Positions 1 through 8,270 of a DNA stretch of 43,320 nt are shown here, piece by piece. Under the pieces are notes generated by a model. The model made no database searches. It saw only the letters and a list, made by a program, of their open reading frames with translations, and had not been told where the DNA came from. Source of the DNA: Lachnospiraceae bacterium XBB1006 (GTDB taxonomy: Bacteria > Bacillota > Clostridia > Lachnospirales > Lachnospiraceae); NCBI GenBank assembly GCA_900115795.1, contig FOXT01000018.1, positions 1-43,320 of the forward strand, in the 5' to 3' direction. The translations under genes and the position numbers were made by a program. The number at the start of each line of letters is the position of its first letter. Position 1 is the stretch's first letter.

Positions 1-296
<296 letters not shown>

Positions 297-341
297 AAAG
301 GTAAGGATGACTGTATGTGGTTTTGAAGATATATTAAAAAG

Positions 342-380
342 AATGACGTTGTTACAGGAGGTAATGACGTCATTTTATAT
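342..380 (+). terminator. Hairpin between 23S and tRNA-Asn
   Basis: A perfect 8-bp inverted repeat (aatgacgt at 342-349, acgtcatt at 367-374) is followed by a T/A-rich tail. It could be a weak intrinsic terminator or an RNase processing stem that separates 23S from the downstream tRNAs. The tail is not a clean T-run, so a processing role is at least as likely. Confidence 0.4.
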
Positions 381-384
381 ATAA

Positions 385-456
385 TCCTCAATAGCTCAGC
401 GGTAGAGCACTCGGCTGTTAACCGAGGTGTCGTAGGTTCAAGCCCTACTTGGGGAG
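385..456 (+). tRNA. tRNA-Asn (GTT)
   Basis: A full cloverleaf is visible. The acceptor stem is TCCTCAA paired with TTGGGGA. The anticodon loop ctgttaa sits between ctcgg and ccgag and gives anticodon GTT. The T-arm contains ggttcaagcc, and the discriminator base is G. No CCA is encoded. It is the first of three tRNAs behind the 23S gene and is probably transcribed from the rRNA operon promoter. Confidence 0.97.
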
Positions 457-461
457 TTCAT

Positions 462-533
462 GGCTCCGTGGTCAAGCGGTTAAGACATCGCCCTTTCACG
501 GCGGTAACACGGGTTCGATTCCCGTCGGAGTCA
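462..533 (+). tRNA. tRNA-Glu (TTC)
   Basis: The acceptor stem is GGCTCCG paired with CGGAGTC. The anticodon loop ctttcac lies between tcgcc and ggcgg and gives TTC. The T-loop sequence is ggttcgattcc, and the discriminator is A. No CCA is encoded. It lies 5 nt after tRNA-Asn. Confidence 0.97.
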
Positions 534-548
534 TTTAAAATAAAATAT

Positions 549-619
549 GGTACCATAGCCAAGTGGTAAGGCAAAGGTCTGCAACACCTCTATCCCCGGT
601 TCAAATCCGGGTGGTACCT
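549..619 (+). tRNA. tRNA-Cys (GCA), copy 1
   Basis: The acceptor stem GGTACCA pairs with TGGTACC. The anticodon is GCA within ggtctgcaacacc, and the discriminator is U, as usual for tRNA-Cys. It is the last tRNA of the cluster, followed directly by a strong terminator. An almost identical second copy lies at 2664-2734. Confidence 0.97.
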
Positions 620-623
620 TTTT

Positions 624-653
624 AAGTGATGTATGTATTACATCACTTTTTTT
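624..653 (+). terminator. Intrinsic terminator of the rRNA-tRNA unit
   Basis: A perfect 10-bp stem (aagtgatgta / tacatcactt) with a 5-nt loop is followed by a T-run. It closes the 23S-tRNA-Asn-Glu-Cys transcript. Confidence 0.9.
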
Positions 654-786
654 CTGTAAAAAAATAAAAAAAGAATAAATTGTAAAAAATATTGAAATAA
701 ATGTTAAGAGTAATAAGTTATGACCCGATATTATTTATGAAAGGAAATTGTACCGGTGATACCGTGAGATCCAAGGAGGGATAAGT

Positions 787-1068
787 ATGAGTATTACGAG
801 AATTGCGGATAGTGTTTTTTTGGATATCGCTATTAATAAAAAGAAAATTGTAAAGAGAACAAATGTGAATGCACCAGTCGAAGGATCATTTTTTGAAGCA
901 TTGAATCAAGGGCAATATGGTGCAAGAGAAAATAGTGAGCAAAAGAAGCAGAAGCATGAGCAGGAAGCTGAAAGTGTGAAAGCTTGGAATTATTATAATG
1001 GACTGAAAGATAATTCGCATTGGTTTGTAGAAGAAAGTATTGGTACAAAGTTTGATACAGTCGGATAA
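787..1068 (+). CDS. Small hypothetical protein (93 aa)
   Basis: I do not recognise this protein. It is hydrophilic, with no signal peptide or membrane segment. The middle part (about residues 45-68) is rich in Gln, Glu and Lys and looks helical. The start is supported by a strong AAGGAGGG Shine-Dalgarno 6 nt upstream. The gene stands alone, with the tRNA terminator before it and its own terminator overlapping its stop codon. The good ribosome-binding site and dedicated terminator argue that it is real. The opposite-strand reading is only a shadow. Confidence 0.7.
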   Translation: MSITRIADSVFLDIAINKKKIVKRTNVNAPVEGSFFEALNQGQYGARENSEQKKQKHEQEAESVKAWNYYNGLKDNSHWFVEESIGTKFDTVG

Positions 1069-1085
1069 ACTCCGACTGTATTTTA
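1057..1085 (+). terminator. Terminator overlapping the stop codon of the 93-aa gene
   Basis: A perfect 9-bp stem (acagtcgga 1057-1065, tccgactgt 1071-1079) is followed by ATTTTA. The stem begins inside the last codons of the 787-1068 gene, and the stop codon is in the loop. Confidence 0.75.
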
Positions 1086-1101
1086 AATTGCAAATACAAC
1101 A

Positions 1102-1130
1102 TTGAAAAAATAAAAGGATAGTGGTACACT
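1102..1130 (+). promoter_or_regulatory. Predicted housekeeping promoter of lpd
   Basis: TTGAAA (1102-1107) and TACACT (1125-1130) are separated by 17 bp and lie 30 bp before the lpd start. Confidence 0.6.
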
Positions 1131-1160
1131 TACCTAAAGAACATTAAAAGGGGGTTTTTT

Positions 1161-2606
1161 ATGGACGAATTTGACTTAATAGTAATTGGTGCCGGACCAG
1201 GTGGATATACTGCCGCTTTACGAGCCGCAGAAAATGGTTTACGGGTTGCTATAATTGAAAAACGTCAGATTGGTGGAACATGTATTAATTACGGTTGTAT
1301 TCCAACAAAAGCCCTGATACATGCTTCAAGAGTATTTAACGAAACTGCAAATAGTAAAAGATATGGAGTTGTTGCTTCTAATATTTCCTATGATAAAGAC
1401 TTGGTGATGGAATTTAAGAATGGCATTATAGAGTCGAGTCGTGATGAAATTTTTCAGGAATTAGAGAAAAGCGGTGTGACTATAATAATGGGTATGGCCA
1501 CAATTTTTCCGTATTTGCAAGTGCAAGTGATAACGAATGATGGAGAAGAACTTGTCTTAACAGCGAAGGATATTATTATTGCGACCGGAGCACGTACAAT
1601 TATGCCAAAAATTCCGGGAATAGATTTGCCAGGTGTATTAACAAGTACACAATTATTGTCGGAACAGCAGGAATTATTAACGGACTTAGTTGTTATTGGA
1701 GGAGGAGTTGTAGGTATAGAATGTGCCTATTTTATGAGAAGATTCCATCAGAATATAACAGTTATCGAGATGAATAATCGACTTTTACCACCAATGGATC
1801 CGGAAATTTCAAAGGAAATATATGATTATGCAATTCATGACGGTATGGACATACATTTAAACTCGGTTGTGGATAAAATAGAAAGTGTAGAAGATGGAAA
1901 GTTATTATGTAGTTATCGTAACATTAAAACAAATGAAGTAAATACAGTTGTAGCTTCTCACGTTCTTGTGGCAATTGGTAGGGCACCAAATGTAGAACAA
2001 CTATTTTCGCTGAATTGCCAGGTTGAAATGGTAAATGGAAAGATTAAAGTCGATAAAAATTTTAAAACAAGTATGGATCATGTGTATGCAGTAGGTGATG
2101 TGAGCAGTGATATCCAGTTGGCACATGTTGCAGCTGCACAAGGACATGTAGTTGTAGAACAGATATTGAAGATGGCAGAGCGTACAGTGATGTTGTCTAC
2201 GGTGCCAAGCTGCTTGTTTATCGAATTACCAATTGTACCAAGTTGTATCTATTTATCGCCCGAGATTGCGACGGTAGGTTTATCAGAGGCCGAGGCAAAG
2301 GAAAAGGGGCTGCAGGTAAGATGTGGAAAATATTCTATAAAAGCAAATCTGAAAGCGATGATTGATTCAGATGCTTATGGTTATATAAAAGTTGTATTTG
2401 AAGAGCGAAGTGATGTTTTGATTGGTGCACAGATGGTATGTCCAAGGGCGACAGATATGATCGGTGAAATGGCGACAGCAATTGCAAATGGCTTAACATC
2501 TAGACAATTACTTTATGCTATGCGTGCACATCCAACTTACAATGAAGCAATTGCAAAAGCGGTGGAGAATAGCAGAATAGATTTAAAACAAAATAAAAGT
2601 CAATAA
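1161..2606 (+). CDS. lpdA: Dihydrolipoamide dehydrogenase (class I pyridine nucleotide-disulfide oxidoreductase)
   Basis: This flavoenzyme reoxidises protein-bound dihydrolipoamide with NAD+. The N-terminal FAD motif GAGPGG is at residues 10-15. The redox pair is Cys41/Cys46 in GGTCINYGCIPTK. A second GGGVVG nucleotide motif lies near residue 180 and the YAVGDV FAD motif in the middle. The C-terminal His457/Glu462 pair is in RAHPTYNE. Its 481 aa are slightly longer than usual because residues about 348-369 contain an apparent 11-residue imperfect duplication (VPSCLFIELPI then VPSCIYLSPEI). An AGGGGG ribosome-binding site precedes the ATG. No pyruvate dehydrogenase, glycine cleavage or lipoate genes adjoin it, so its partner complex is encoded elsewhere. 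A relative acting on another disulfide substrate is possible, but the motif set fits Lpd well. Confidence 0.9.
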   Translation: MDEFDLIVIGAGPGGYTAALRAAENGLRVAIIEKRQIGGTCINYGCIPTKALIHASRVFNETANSKRYGVVASNISYDKDLVMEFKNGIIESSRDEIFQELEKSGVTIIMGMATIFPYLQVQVITNDGEELVLTAKDIIIATGARTIMPKIPGIDLPGVLTSTQLLSEQQELLTDLVVIGGGVVGIECAYFMRRFHQNITVIEMNNRLLPPMDPEISKEIYDYAIHDGMDIHLNSVVDKIESVEDGKLLCSYRNIKTNEVNTVVASHVLVAIGRAPNVEQLFSLNCQVEMVNGKIKVDKNFKTSMDHVYAVGDVSSDIQLAHVAAAQGHVVVEQILKMAERTVMLSTVPSCLFIELPIVPSCIYLSPEIATVGLSEAEAKEKGLQVRCGKYSIKANLKAMIDSDAYGYIKVVFEERSDVLIGAQMVCPRATDMIGEMATAIANGLTSRQLLYAMRAHPTYNEAIAKAVENSRIDLKQNKSQ

Positions 2607-2619
2607 AAACAGAAAAAAC

Positions 2620-2649
2620 TTGACGTGGCACTATATCTTTTGATATAAT
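2620..2649 (+). promoter_or_regulatory. Promoter of the second tRNA-Cys gene
   Basis: TTGACG (2620-2625) and a perfect TATAAT (2644-2649) with an 18-bp spacer end 14 bp before the tRNA. Confidence 0.8.
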
Positions 2650-2663
2650 CAAATCGTTGGTAC

Positions 2664-2734
2664 GGTGCCATAGCCAAGTGGTAAGGCAAAGGTCTGCAAC
2701 ACCTCTATCCCCGGTTCAAATCCGGGTGGCACCT
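2664..2734 (+). tRNA. tRNA-Cys (GCA), copy 2
   Basis: It has the same body and anticodon as copy 1. The acceptor stem here is GGTGCCA paired with TGGCACC, so one A-U pair has become G-C by changes on both strands. The discriminator is U. Unlike copy 1, it has its own promoter and terminator. Confidence 0.97.
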
Positions 2735-2742
2735 TGAAATGG

Positions 2743-2778
2743 AAAGCTCATGGGTTCATAGGACACATGGGCTTTTTT
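2743..2778 (+). terminator. Terminator of the second tRNA-Cys gene
   Basis: A 10-bp stem (aaagctcatg / catgggcttt, one G-U pair) is followed by a T-run and lies immediately after the tRNA. Confidence 0.85.
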
Positions 2779-2855
2779 GTGTATGGATGACTGTGATGAC
2801 AAGATGTAGCATAGAGCAATGCTAGATGGCAAGATTTATTAAGAAGGGATTTTTT

Positions 2856-4229
2856 ATGAAACAAGAAGTAGCAAATAATCATGCAATGTTAATGACAGAG
2901 GGGCCAATTGCGAGACATATTGTTAAATTCGCATTGCCGGTATTTTGGGGAAATCTTTTTCAGCAATTATATAATATCGTTGATTCCCTCATTGTAGGAA
3001 ATTTTGCGGGCGATGAAGCGCTTGCTGCAGTAAGTTCCTCAGGAAGTTTGATTTTTATGATTACGGGATTTTTACTGGGAGTTTTTTCGGGTTCTAGTGT
3101 CGTAATTTCTCAATATTATGGTGCAAAAGATAAGAAAAATCTGCAGAATGCGCTACATACAACCATAGCATTTGCAATTATAAGTGGCTTACTATTGGTA
3201 GTTGTTGGAATCCTGTTATCCGGGAAAATTCTGGTTTGGATGGATACACCGAAAAATGTATTGCCAAATTCCACATTATATTTTAGAATTTTTTTCTGTG
3301 GATCTGTTTTTAGTACGGTTTATAACGCAGGCGCTGGAGTATTTCAAGCAGTTGGAGACTCAAAACATCCGCTATACTATTTAATTATATCTTCTTTTAC
3401 AAATGTTGCATTGGATTTGCTCTTTGTTGGAATATTCCACTATGGAGTAGCTGGAGCGGCAATTGCAACGATAATATCGCAATGTTTGAGCAGTCTATTG
3501 GTAATTCATAGATTGGCAGTTAGTGAAGAAACCTATCGCTTACATTTTAGAAAGATACGCGTTCATGGATGTATGCTTAAACGTATTTTGCAAATGGGTA
3601 TTCCTTCCGGGATACAAAATTCCGTGATTGGATTTGCAAATATTATAGTACAGACTAATATCAATGCATTTGGTGACCTGGCGATGGCAGGTTGTGGTTC
3701 TTATTCAAAATTGGAAGGATTTGCTTTTTTGCCTGTTACAAGTTTTGCAATGGCATTAACTACATTTGTTGGACAAAACATAGGTGCCAGAGAGATGGAG
3801 CGGGCAAAAAAGGGGGCAAAATTTGGTGCAATTGCATGTGCACTTTCAGCAGAAGTGATAGGGGTCATTATGTTTGTTGGAATGCCAATCTTTATTCGTG
3901 CATTCAGTCAAAATCCCAAAATAATTGCCTTTGGAACAAGGCAGGCGCATATTGAGTGTTTGTTTTTCTGTGTATTGGCTTTTTCACATGCTTGCGCTGG
4001 TGTAATGCGAGGAGCTGGGAAAGCAGTTGTGCCAATGGCGGTAATGTTGACTTTTTGGTGTGTTGTGCGTGTAACTTATATAACTATTGTAACCGGTATA
4101 ATTCCGAAAATAGAAGTTATTTTTTGGGCATATCCATTAACGTGGACGTTATCATCAATTACGTTTGCAATATACTTGATTAGTGGAAAATGGTTGAAGC
4201 AAAAGAAAATATATGAGGAGGGAATGTAA
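2856..4229 (+). CDS. MATE family multidrug/cation antiporter
   Basis: This is a polytopic membrane transporter of the MATE (MatE/DinF-NorM) family, expected to export organic cations or drugs in exchange for Na+ or H+. About 12 hydrophobic segments fill the 457 aa. The N-terminal signature region reads PVFWGNLFQQLYNIVDSLIVG, typical of clostridial MATE proteins. I place the start at the ATG at 2856 because AAGAAGGG lies 6 nt upstream. An in-frame ATG 30 nt earlier has no ribosome-binding site. The stop codon overlaps the ATG of the next gene by one base (TAATG), so the two are translationally coupled. The shared transcript with a C-S lyase may point to export of a sulfur or amino-acid metabolite, but that is inference. 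Confidence 0.92.
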   Translation: MKQEVANNHAMLMTEGPIARHIVKFALPVFWGNLFQQLYNIVDSLIVGNFAGDEALAAVSSSGSLIFMITGFLLGVFSGSSVVISQYYGAKDKKNLQNALHTTIAFAIISGLLLVVVGILLSGKILVWMDTPKNVLPNSTLYFRIFFCGSVFSTVYNAGAGVFQAVGDSKHPLYYLIISSFTNVALDLLFVGIFHYGVAGAAIATIISQCLSSLLVIHRLAVSEETYRLHFRKIRVHGCMLKRILQMGIPSGIQNSVIGFANIIVQTNINAFGDLAMAGCGSYSKLEGFAFLPVTSFAMALTTFVGQNIGAREMERAKKGAKFGAIACALSAEVIGVIMFVGMPIFIRAFSQNPKIIAFGTRQAHIECLFFCVLAFSHACAGVMRGAGKAVVPMAVMLTFWCVVRVTYITIVTGIIPKIEVIFWAYPLTWTLSSITFAIYLISGKWLKQKKIYEEGM

Positions 4230-5410
4230 TGGAAAGAGATTTTACAAAGACTGTGGATAGATTTCACAGCAATAGTGTTAAGTGGGATTTAATGAAAGCA
4301 GAAGGAAAGCCGGAAGGAACGATTCCTATGTGGGTAGCCGATATGGACTTTCCTGTTCCAGTTAAAGTACAGGAGGCTGTGGAAAAGGTTGCAAAACATG
4401 GAATCTACGGTTATAGTTTTTGCCCCGATAACTATTATGAAGCGGTAATAAACTGGTATCGAGAGCGTTTTGAATTTGAATTCACAAAGGAAGAGGTTGT
4501 AACTACACCAGGAATAGTAACAGCAGTAGCAATGGCAGTACGAGCTTTTACTGAACCTGGTGATGGGATATTAATTCAAAATCCGGTATACTATCCTTTT
4601 GGAATGATGATTGAAAAGAATGGACGCAGAATCGTAAATAATCCATTAGTAAACCTAGAAGGGCGTTACATCATGGATATTGAGGATTTTGAAAAGAAGA
4701 TTGTGGATGAAAACGTTAAGATGTTTATTCTCTGCAATCCACATAATCCAGTTGGACGTGTATGGACAAAAGAAGAATTGCTTGCCATATCTAAGATATG
4801 TAGAAAACATGAGGTGTTGGTATTAAGCGATGAAATTCATGGGGATTTTGTTTATGATGGTCGAAAACAGCAGCCTTTTGCCACTGTTGAAGATGGAAAT
4901 AGGGAATTTACTATAACATGTACAGCACCGAGTAAGACTTTTAATTTGGCAGGTTTGCAGACTTCCAACATTATCATCCCTAATAAGAATCTTCGCGAGA
5001 AGTTTCAGAAGCAGTTGGATGCAGCAAGTATTGGAATGATTAATCCTATGGGAATAGTAGCATGTGAAGCCGCATACCGTTTTGGTGAGCAATGGTTAGA
5101 AGAATTAAAGGAAACAATTGTTGCAAATAGAGAGTATATGAAACAGTTCATAACAGAACACCTTCCGGAACTTACTATGAGTGAGTTGGAAGGTACATAT
5201 CTTGCATGGGTTGACATGAGTGGTTTAGCAATGACAAATGAGGAATTGAAAAAATTTATGGCGCAAGATGCTAAAATTTGGGTAGACGATGGGGATATGT
5301 TTGGAAGAGAAGGAGAGAATTTTGCGAGATTTAATCTTGCTTGTCCAATGGTAACAGTGAAAAAGGCAATGAAACAGTTAGAAGAGGCTGTTTTAAAGCG
5401 TTATAAATAG
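4229..5410 (+). CDS. MalY/PatB-type aminotransferase (cystathionine beta-lyase-like)
   Basis: This is a fold-type I PLP enzyme of 393 aa. The N-terminus carries the MalY/PatB signature WDLMKAEG...PMWVADMDFPVP. An NPHNPVGRVW substrate/PLP segment lies near residue 170, and the Schiff-base lysine is in TAPSKTFNLAG, with the LSDEIHGDF aspartate upstream. MalY/PatB members cleave C-S bonds of cystathionine or cysteine, and some act as transcriptional modulators. The exact substrate cannot be read here. It overlaps the MATE gene by one base, with GAGGAGGG as ribosome-binding site, and is followed by a strong two-way terminator. Confidence 0.9.
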   Translation: MERDFTKTVDRFHSNSVKWDLMKAEGKPEGTIPMWVADMDFPVPVKVQEAVEKVAKHGIYGYSFCPDNYYEAVINWYRERFEFEFTKEEVVTTPGIVTAVAMAVRAFTEPGDGILIQNPVYYPFGMMIEKNGRRIVNNPLVNLEGRYIMDIEDFEKKIVDENVKMFILCNPHNPVGRVWTKEELLAISKICRKHEVLVLSDEIHGDFVYDGRKQQPFATVEDGNREFTITCTAPSKTFNLAGLQTSNIIIPNKNLREKFQKQLDAASIGMINPMGIVACEAAYRFGEQWLEELKETIVANREYMKQFITEHLPELTMSELEGTYLAWVDMSGLAMTNEELKKFMAQDAKIWVDDGDMFGREGENFARFNLACPMVTVKKAMKQLEEAVLKRYK

Positions 5411-5418
5411 TGTATAAA

Positions 5419-5462
5419 AACCCCTCCATACCGGACGTTTTATCATCTGGTAGGGAGGGGTT
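5419..5462. terminator. Bidirectional terminator
   Basis: A perfect 14-bp stem (aacccctccatacc at 5419-5432 against ggtagggaggggtt at 5449-5462, with one bulge/wobble position in the middle) has A-rich sequence on the left flank. It lies between converging genes and can serve both. Confidence 0.85.
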
Positions 5463-5465
5463 GTA

Positions 5466-5963
5466 TTATGGCAATGTTATTTCTTCAAATGGATTGCCCA
5501 TTTCCTCAATAAATCGATACATGTCATTGGTAGGTATTTCAATCGTTCGTGTATTGATGTTGGGGTGAAATGTTATTTTATCTCGCTCGCGTAGTTCAGT
5601 ATCAGCTATTACGTGGATATCATGTTCTGTATTGTTGATAAGTCCGAAAACAGAAACGTGCCCCGGGGTAAGTCCGAGTTTTTCAACCATTTTTTCTTCT
5701 GAAGCAAAGCTTAAATGTTTTTCACCAACAAGAGGGGAAAATTCCTTAATATTTAATGGTTTATTACCATTCATAAGGATGAGCCAGAACTCCGTTTTCT
5801 TCTTATTGGTTAAAAATAAGCTTTTACTTGGAGTTCCTGTCATGTCGCCCATAACTTCATCAGCTTCTTCACAGGAAGCGGTTGCTTCATGTTCTACACG
5901 CATATAGGGTATGTTCATGCGATCTAAGATTTCATATACCGGTTTTTCAACATCAAGTATCAT
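5466..5963 (-). CDS. YbaK/ProX-type aminoacyl-tRNA deacylase (prolyl-tRNA editing)
   Basis: The 165-aa single-domain protein matches the YbaK/EbsC/ProX family of trans-editing enzymes, which hydrolyse mischarged tRNA such as Ala-tRNA-Pro or Cys-tRNA-Pro. Visible features are VEHEATASCEEAD at residues 23-35, KSLFLTNKKKTEFWLI (residues 47-62) and GHVSVFGLINN with a His and Gly-rich turn near residue 105. It begins one base after the tyrS stop, with the GAGGTG ribosome-binding site inside the end of tyrS. It is therefore cotranscribed with tyrS under the tyrosine T-box. The pairing of an editing domain with TyrRS is notable. The actual tRNA substrate is not determined by sequence. Confidence 0.85.
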   Translation of the reverse strand: MILDVEKPVYEILDRMNIPYMRVEHEATASCEEADEVMGDMTGTPSKSLFLTNKKKTEFWLILMNGNKPLNIKEFSPLVGEKHLSFASEEKMVEKLGLTPGHVSVFGLINNTEHDIHVIADTELRERDKITFHPNINTRTIEIPTNDMYRFIEEMGNPFEEITLP

Positions 5964-5964
5964 G

Positions 5965-7185
5965 TTACACCTCGATTCTACAGAAGCTCTTCTTTCCTTT
6001 CTTTACAATAAATTCAGAGCCAAAATCTGTTTTTGTATAAGTTGTTTTAACGTCAGTTACTTTTGCATCATTAACGGAAACACCACCTTGTTCTACAGCA
6101 CGGCGGGCTTCGGATCTGGTCTTGCAAAGTTCTGCACTTACGAGAATCTGAAGAATGTCAATTGCGTCATCGCGGAAATCAGATTCCTGTAAGGTTACGC
6201 TTGGCATATTTTCTTTGTTACCACCACCAGCGAATAATGCATGGGAAGCTTCTTTTGCTTTATTAGCTTCTTCTTCACCATGAACAAGTTTCGTAAGTTC
6301 AAAAGCGAGAATTTCTTTTGCTTCGTTTAATTTAGATCCTTCCCAATCGCTCATAGCATCGATTTCTTCGAGAGGAAGGAAGGTTAGCATACGAATACAT
6401 TTTAATACATCTGCATCGGCAACATTTCTCCAATACTGGAAGAAGTCGAATGGAGAAGTCTTATTTGGATCAAGCCATACAGCATTGCCGGCGGTCTTGC
6501 CCATTTTCTTACCTTGTGAGTCGGTTAAAAGAGTAATGGTAAGAGCATATGCATCTTTGCCTAATTTACGGCGAATAAGCTCGGTACCGCCGAGCATATT
6601 GCTCCACTGGTCATCACCACCGCATTGCAGGTTACAGCCGTTGTGTTGGAACATATGATAAAAATCGTAGGACTGCATAATCATGTAGTTAAACTCTAAA
6701 AAGCTTAAGCCTTTTTCCATACGTTGTTTATAACATTCTGCGCGTAACATATTATTTACAGAGAAACATGGACCAACTTCTCTTAATAGTTCTACATAAT
6801 TTAAGTTCATCAACCAGTCGGCGTTATTAAGCATTAATGCTTTGCCATCAGAAAAATCGATAAAACGTTCCATCTGGCGTTTAAAGCATTGTGCATTGTG
6901 ATCGATATCTTCGCGCGTCAACATTTTACGCATATCGGTACGACCGGATGGATCGCCAATCATGGTGGTACCGCCACCAATTAAAGCAATTGGTTTGTTA
7001 CCGGCATCCTGAAGACGTTTCATCAAGGTTAAAGCCATAAAGTGGCCTGCTGTCAGGCTATCTGCAGTACAGTCAAAACCAATGTAAAATGTTGCCTTTC
7101 CGTTATTAATTAAATCGCGTATTTCTTCTTCGTCCGTTACCTGTTTAATCAGGCCACGGGCAACTAATTCATCATAAATTTGCAT
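5965..7185 (-). CDS. tyrS: Tyrosyl-tRNA synthetase
   Basis: This class I aminoacyl-tRNA synthetase charges tRNA-Tyr. It is 406 aa long, as expected. The HIGH-equivalent is TAGHFMAL near residue 48. The tyrosine-pocket region is FLEFNYMIMQSYDFY, with QCGGDDQWSNM following, and the KMSKS-equivalent is KMGKT near residue 230. A C-terminal S4 RNA-binding domain (LCKTRSEARRAVEQGGVSVN) closes the protein. Expression is controlled by the T-box leader upstream. The ribosome-binding site AAAGGAG lies before the ATG. Confidence 0.98.
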   Translation of the reverse strand: MQIYDELVARGLIKQVTDEEEIRDLINNGKATFYIGFDCTADSLTAGHFMALTLMKRLQDAGNKPIALIGGGTTMIGDPSGRTDMRKMLTREDIDHNAQCFKRQMERFIDFSDGKALMLNNADWLMNLNYVELLREVGPCFSVNNMLRAECYKQRMEKGLSFLEFNYMIMQSYDFYHMFQHNGCNLQCGGDDQWSNMLGGTELIRRKLGKDAYALTITLLTDSQGKKMGKTAGNAVWLDPNKTSPFDFFQYWRNVADADVLKCIRMLTFLPLEEIDAMSDWEGSKLNEAKEILAFELTKLVHGEEEANKAKEASHALFAGGGNKENMPSVTLQESDFRDDAIDILQILVSAELCKTRSEARRAVEQGGVSVNDAKVTDVKTTYTKTDFGSEFIVKKGKKSFCRIEV

Positions 7186-7201
7186 TATAATCTCCTTTCA
7201 T

Positions 7202-7470
7202 TAAAAAAGCCCCAAGCTGTAAATACAGCTTAGGGCGAATAGTCATATTCGTGTTACCACCTAAGTTCATATCTGCCTCGCGACAAATACCTCAATGTGT
7301 ACGTGACACCACGCGTTAACGGGCGAACCCGGAACAGCCTACTATGATTTCGGTGTTCAGCTCCCGGATGTATTCCCTGAAAAATTCCCCTAACGCCTCT
7401 CAGCAACCGGCAATTCTCTGTAGGTTACCAAATTCAGGTACTTGTTCCGTTCTTTGCTATTATCAGTATG
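7202..7470 (-). promoter_or_regulatory. Tyrosine T-box riboswitch leader of tyrS
   Basis: Read on the minus strand, this leader has a Stem I region with the AGAGAATTGCCGGTTGCTGAGAG-like stretch (about 7397-7420). The specifier candidate gaaTACatcc has its UAC (Tyr) codon at 7370-7372. The T-box sequence gaacttaggtggtaacacg covers about 7249-7267, and the terminator stem gccccaagctgt / acagcttagggc (7209-7236) is followed by U residues. Uncharged tRNA-Tyr would bind and favour the antiterminator. The encoded specifier agrees with the downstream gene. Confidence 0.93.
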
Positions 7471-7475
7471 AAGAT

Positions 7476-7504
7476 ATTATAGGAAGTTTTTATGGAAAAG
7501 TCAA
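7476..7504 (-). promoter_or_regulatory. Promoter of the tyrS T-box leader
   Basis: On the minus strand TTGACT (7499-7504) and TATAAT (7476-7481) have a 17-bp spacer. Confidence 0.8.
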
Positions 7505-7515
7505 TTATTTTGCAC

Positions 7516-7544
7516 TTGTTTTGGTAAAAATACTCGTCTATAAT
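7516..7544 (+). promoter_or_regulatory. Promoter of the GNAT gene
   Basis: TTGTTT (7516-7521) and TATAAT (7539-7544) with a 17-bp spacer lie back-to-back with the tyrS promoter. Confidence 0.65.
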
Positions 7545-7575
7545 AGAAGGGAAGATGTAGAAAGGGGATATGATT

Positions 7576-8205
7576 ATGTTTTATAGAACATTAGAAGTAA
7601 CAATAAAAGATGAAAAAAAGGTAGCGCTTCGTAGTGTTCGGCCTGAAGAAGCTGAAAAAGTACTGAATTGTTTAAAGAAATTTTCCGGTCAGACGCGTTT
7701 TTTAACCAGAACTCCGGAGGAAATTACTATGACAGTGGATGACGAGAGAAAATACTTAGAGAATCGTCTGGATGAAAAAGGCGCAGTTCAGATAGGAGCA
7801 TATCTGGATGACCAATTAGTTGGACTTGGTAGCATTTGGGGAGTAGGTGGTACAAGTCGAAATGCACATCGATGTGAAGTTGGAATTTCTTTGGATGAAG
7901 AATATTGGAATCTTGGTATTGGAAGTCGTATGATGGAGTCACTGATTGACGTGGCGCAGAGGGTTGGTTATGAACAGATGGAATTGCATGTTTTATCAGA
8001 TAATGAACAGGCAATTCATTTGTATGAAAAATATGGTTTTGAAAAATGTGGAACTGTTCCTAATGCATATAAGGATAGCGATGGAATGCAGCATGATGAA
8101 GATACTATGATTAAAAATCTTACGGTAAAATTTGAGCCATGGGAAAAAGCGACTATGGATCTCGAAGAGTGGATTGAGGAACAAGGAATTCAGCTGCGAT
8201 ATTAA
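7576..8205 (+). CDS. GNAT family N-acetyltransferase
   Basis: This is a predicted acetyl-CoA-dependent acyltransferase of the GNAT fold (209 aa). The acetyl-CoA loop resembles LNLGIGSRMM (from about residue 112). The motif B segment reads QMELHVLSDNEQAIHLYEKYGFEKCG, which is typical of RimI-like and small-molecule N-acetyltransferases. A C-terminal extension of about 30 residues rich in Glu and Trp is less usual. I prefer the ATG at 7576 because the AAAGGGG ribosome-binding site lies 8 nt upstream; the in-frame ATG at 7570 is only 2 nt away from it. The substrate cannot be predicted. It is monocistronic. Confidence 0.85.
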   Translation: MFYRTLEVTIKDEKKVALRSVRPEEAEKVLNCLKKFSGQTRFLTRTPEEITMTVDDERKYLENRLDEKGAVQIGAYLDDQLVGLGSIWGVGGTSRNAHRCEVGISLDEEYWNLGIGSRMMESLIDVAQRVGYEQMELHVLSDNEQAIHLYEKYGFEKCGTVPNAYKDSDGMQHDEDTMIKNLTVKFEPWEKATMDLEEWIEEQGIQLRY

Positions 8206-8270
8206 AATGTACTAATTATTGTACATATAAGACGGTATAATCATCTTATCAAAACAAAGGAGGAGATAAG

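Noticed and set aside
2826-2855. Upstream ATG of the MATE gene
   Set aside because: No ribosome-binding site, whereas the ATG at 2856 has AAGAAGGG at the right distance.
7344-7586. An 80-aa reading frame on the + strand
   Set aside because: It lies opposite the T-box leader of tyrS and shows Cys/Ser-rich, low-complexity translation with no ribosome-binding site.
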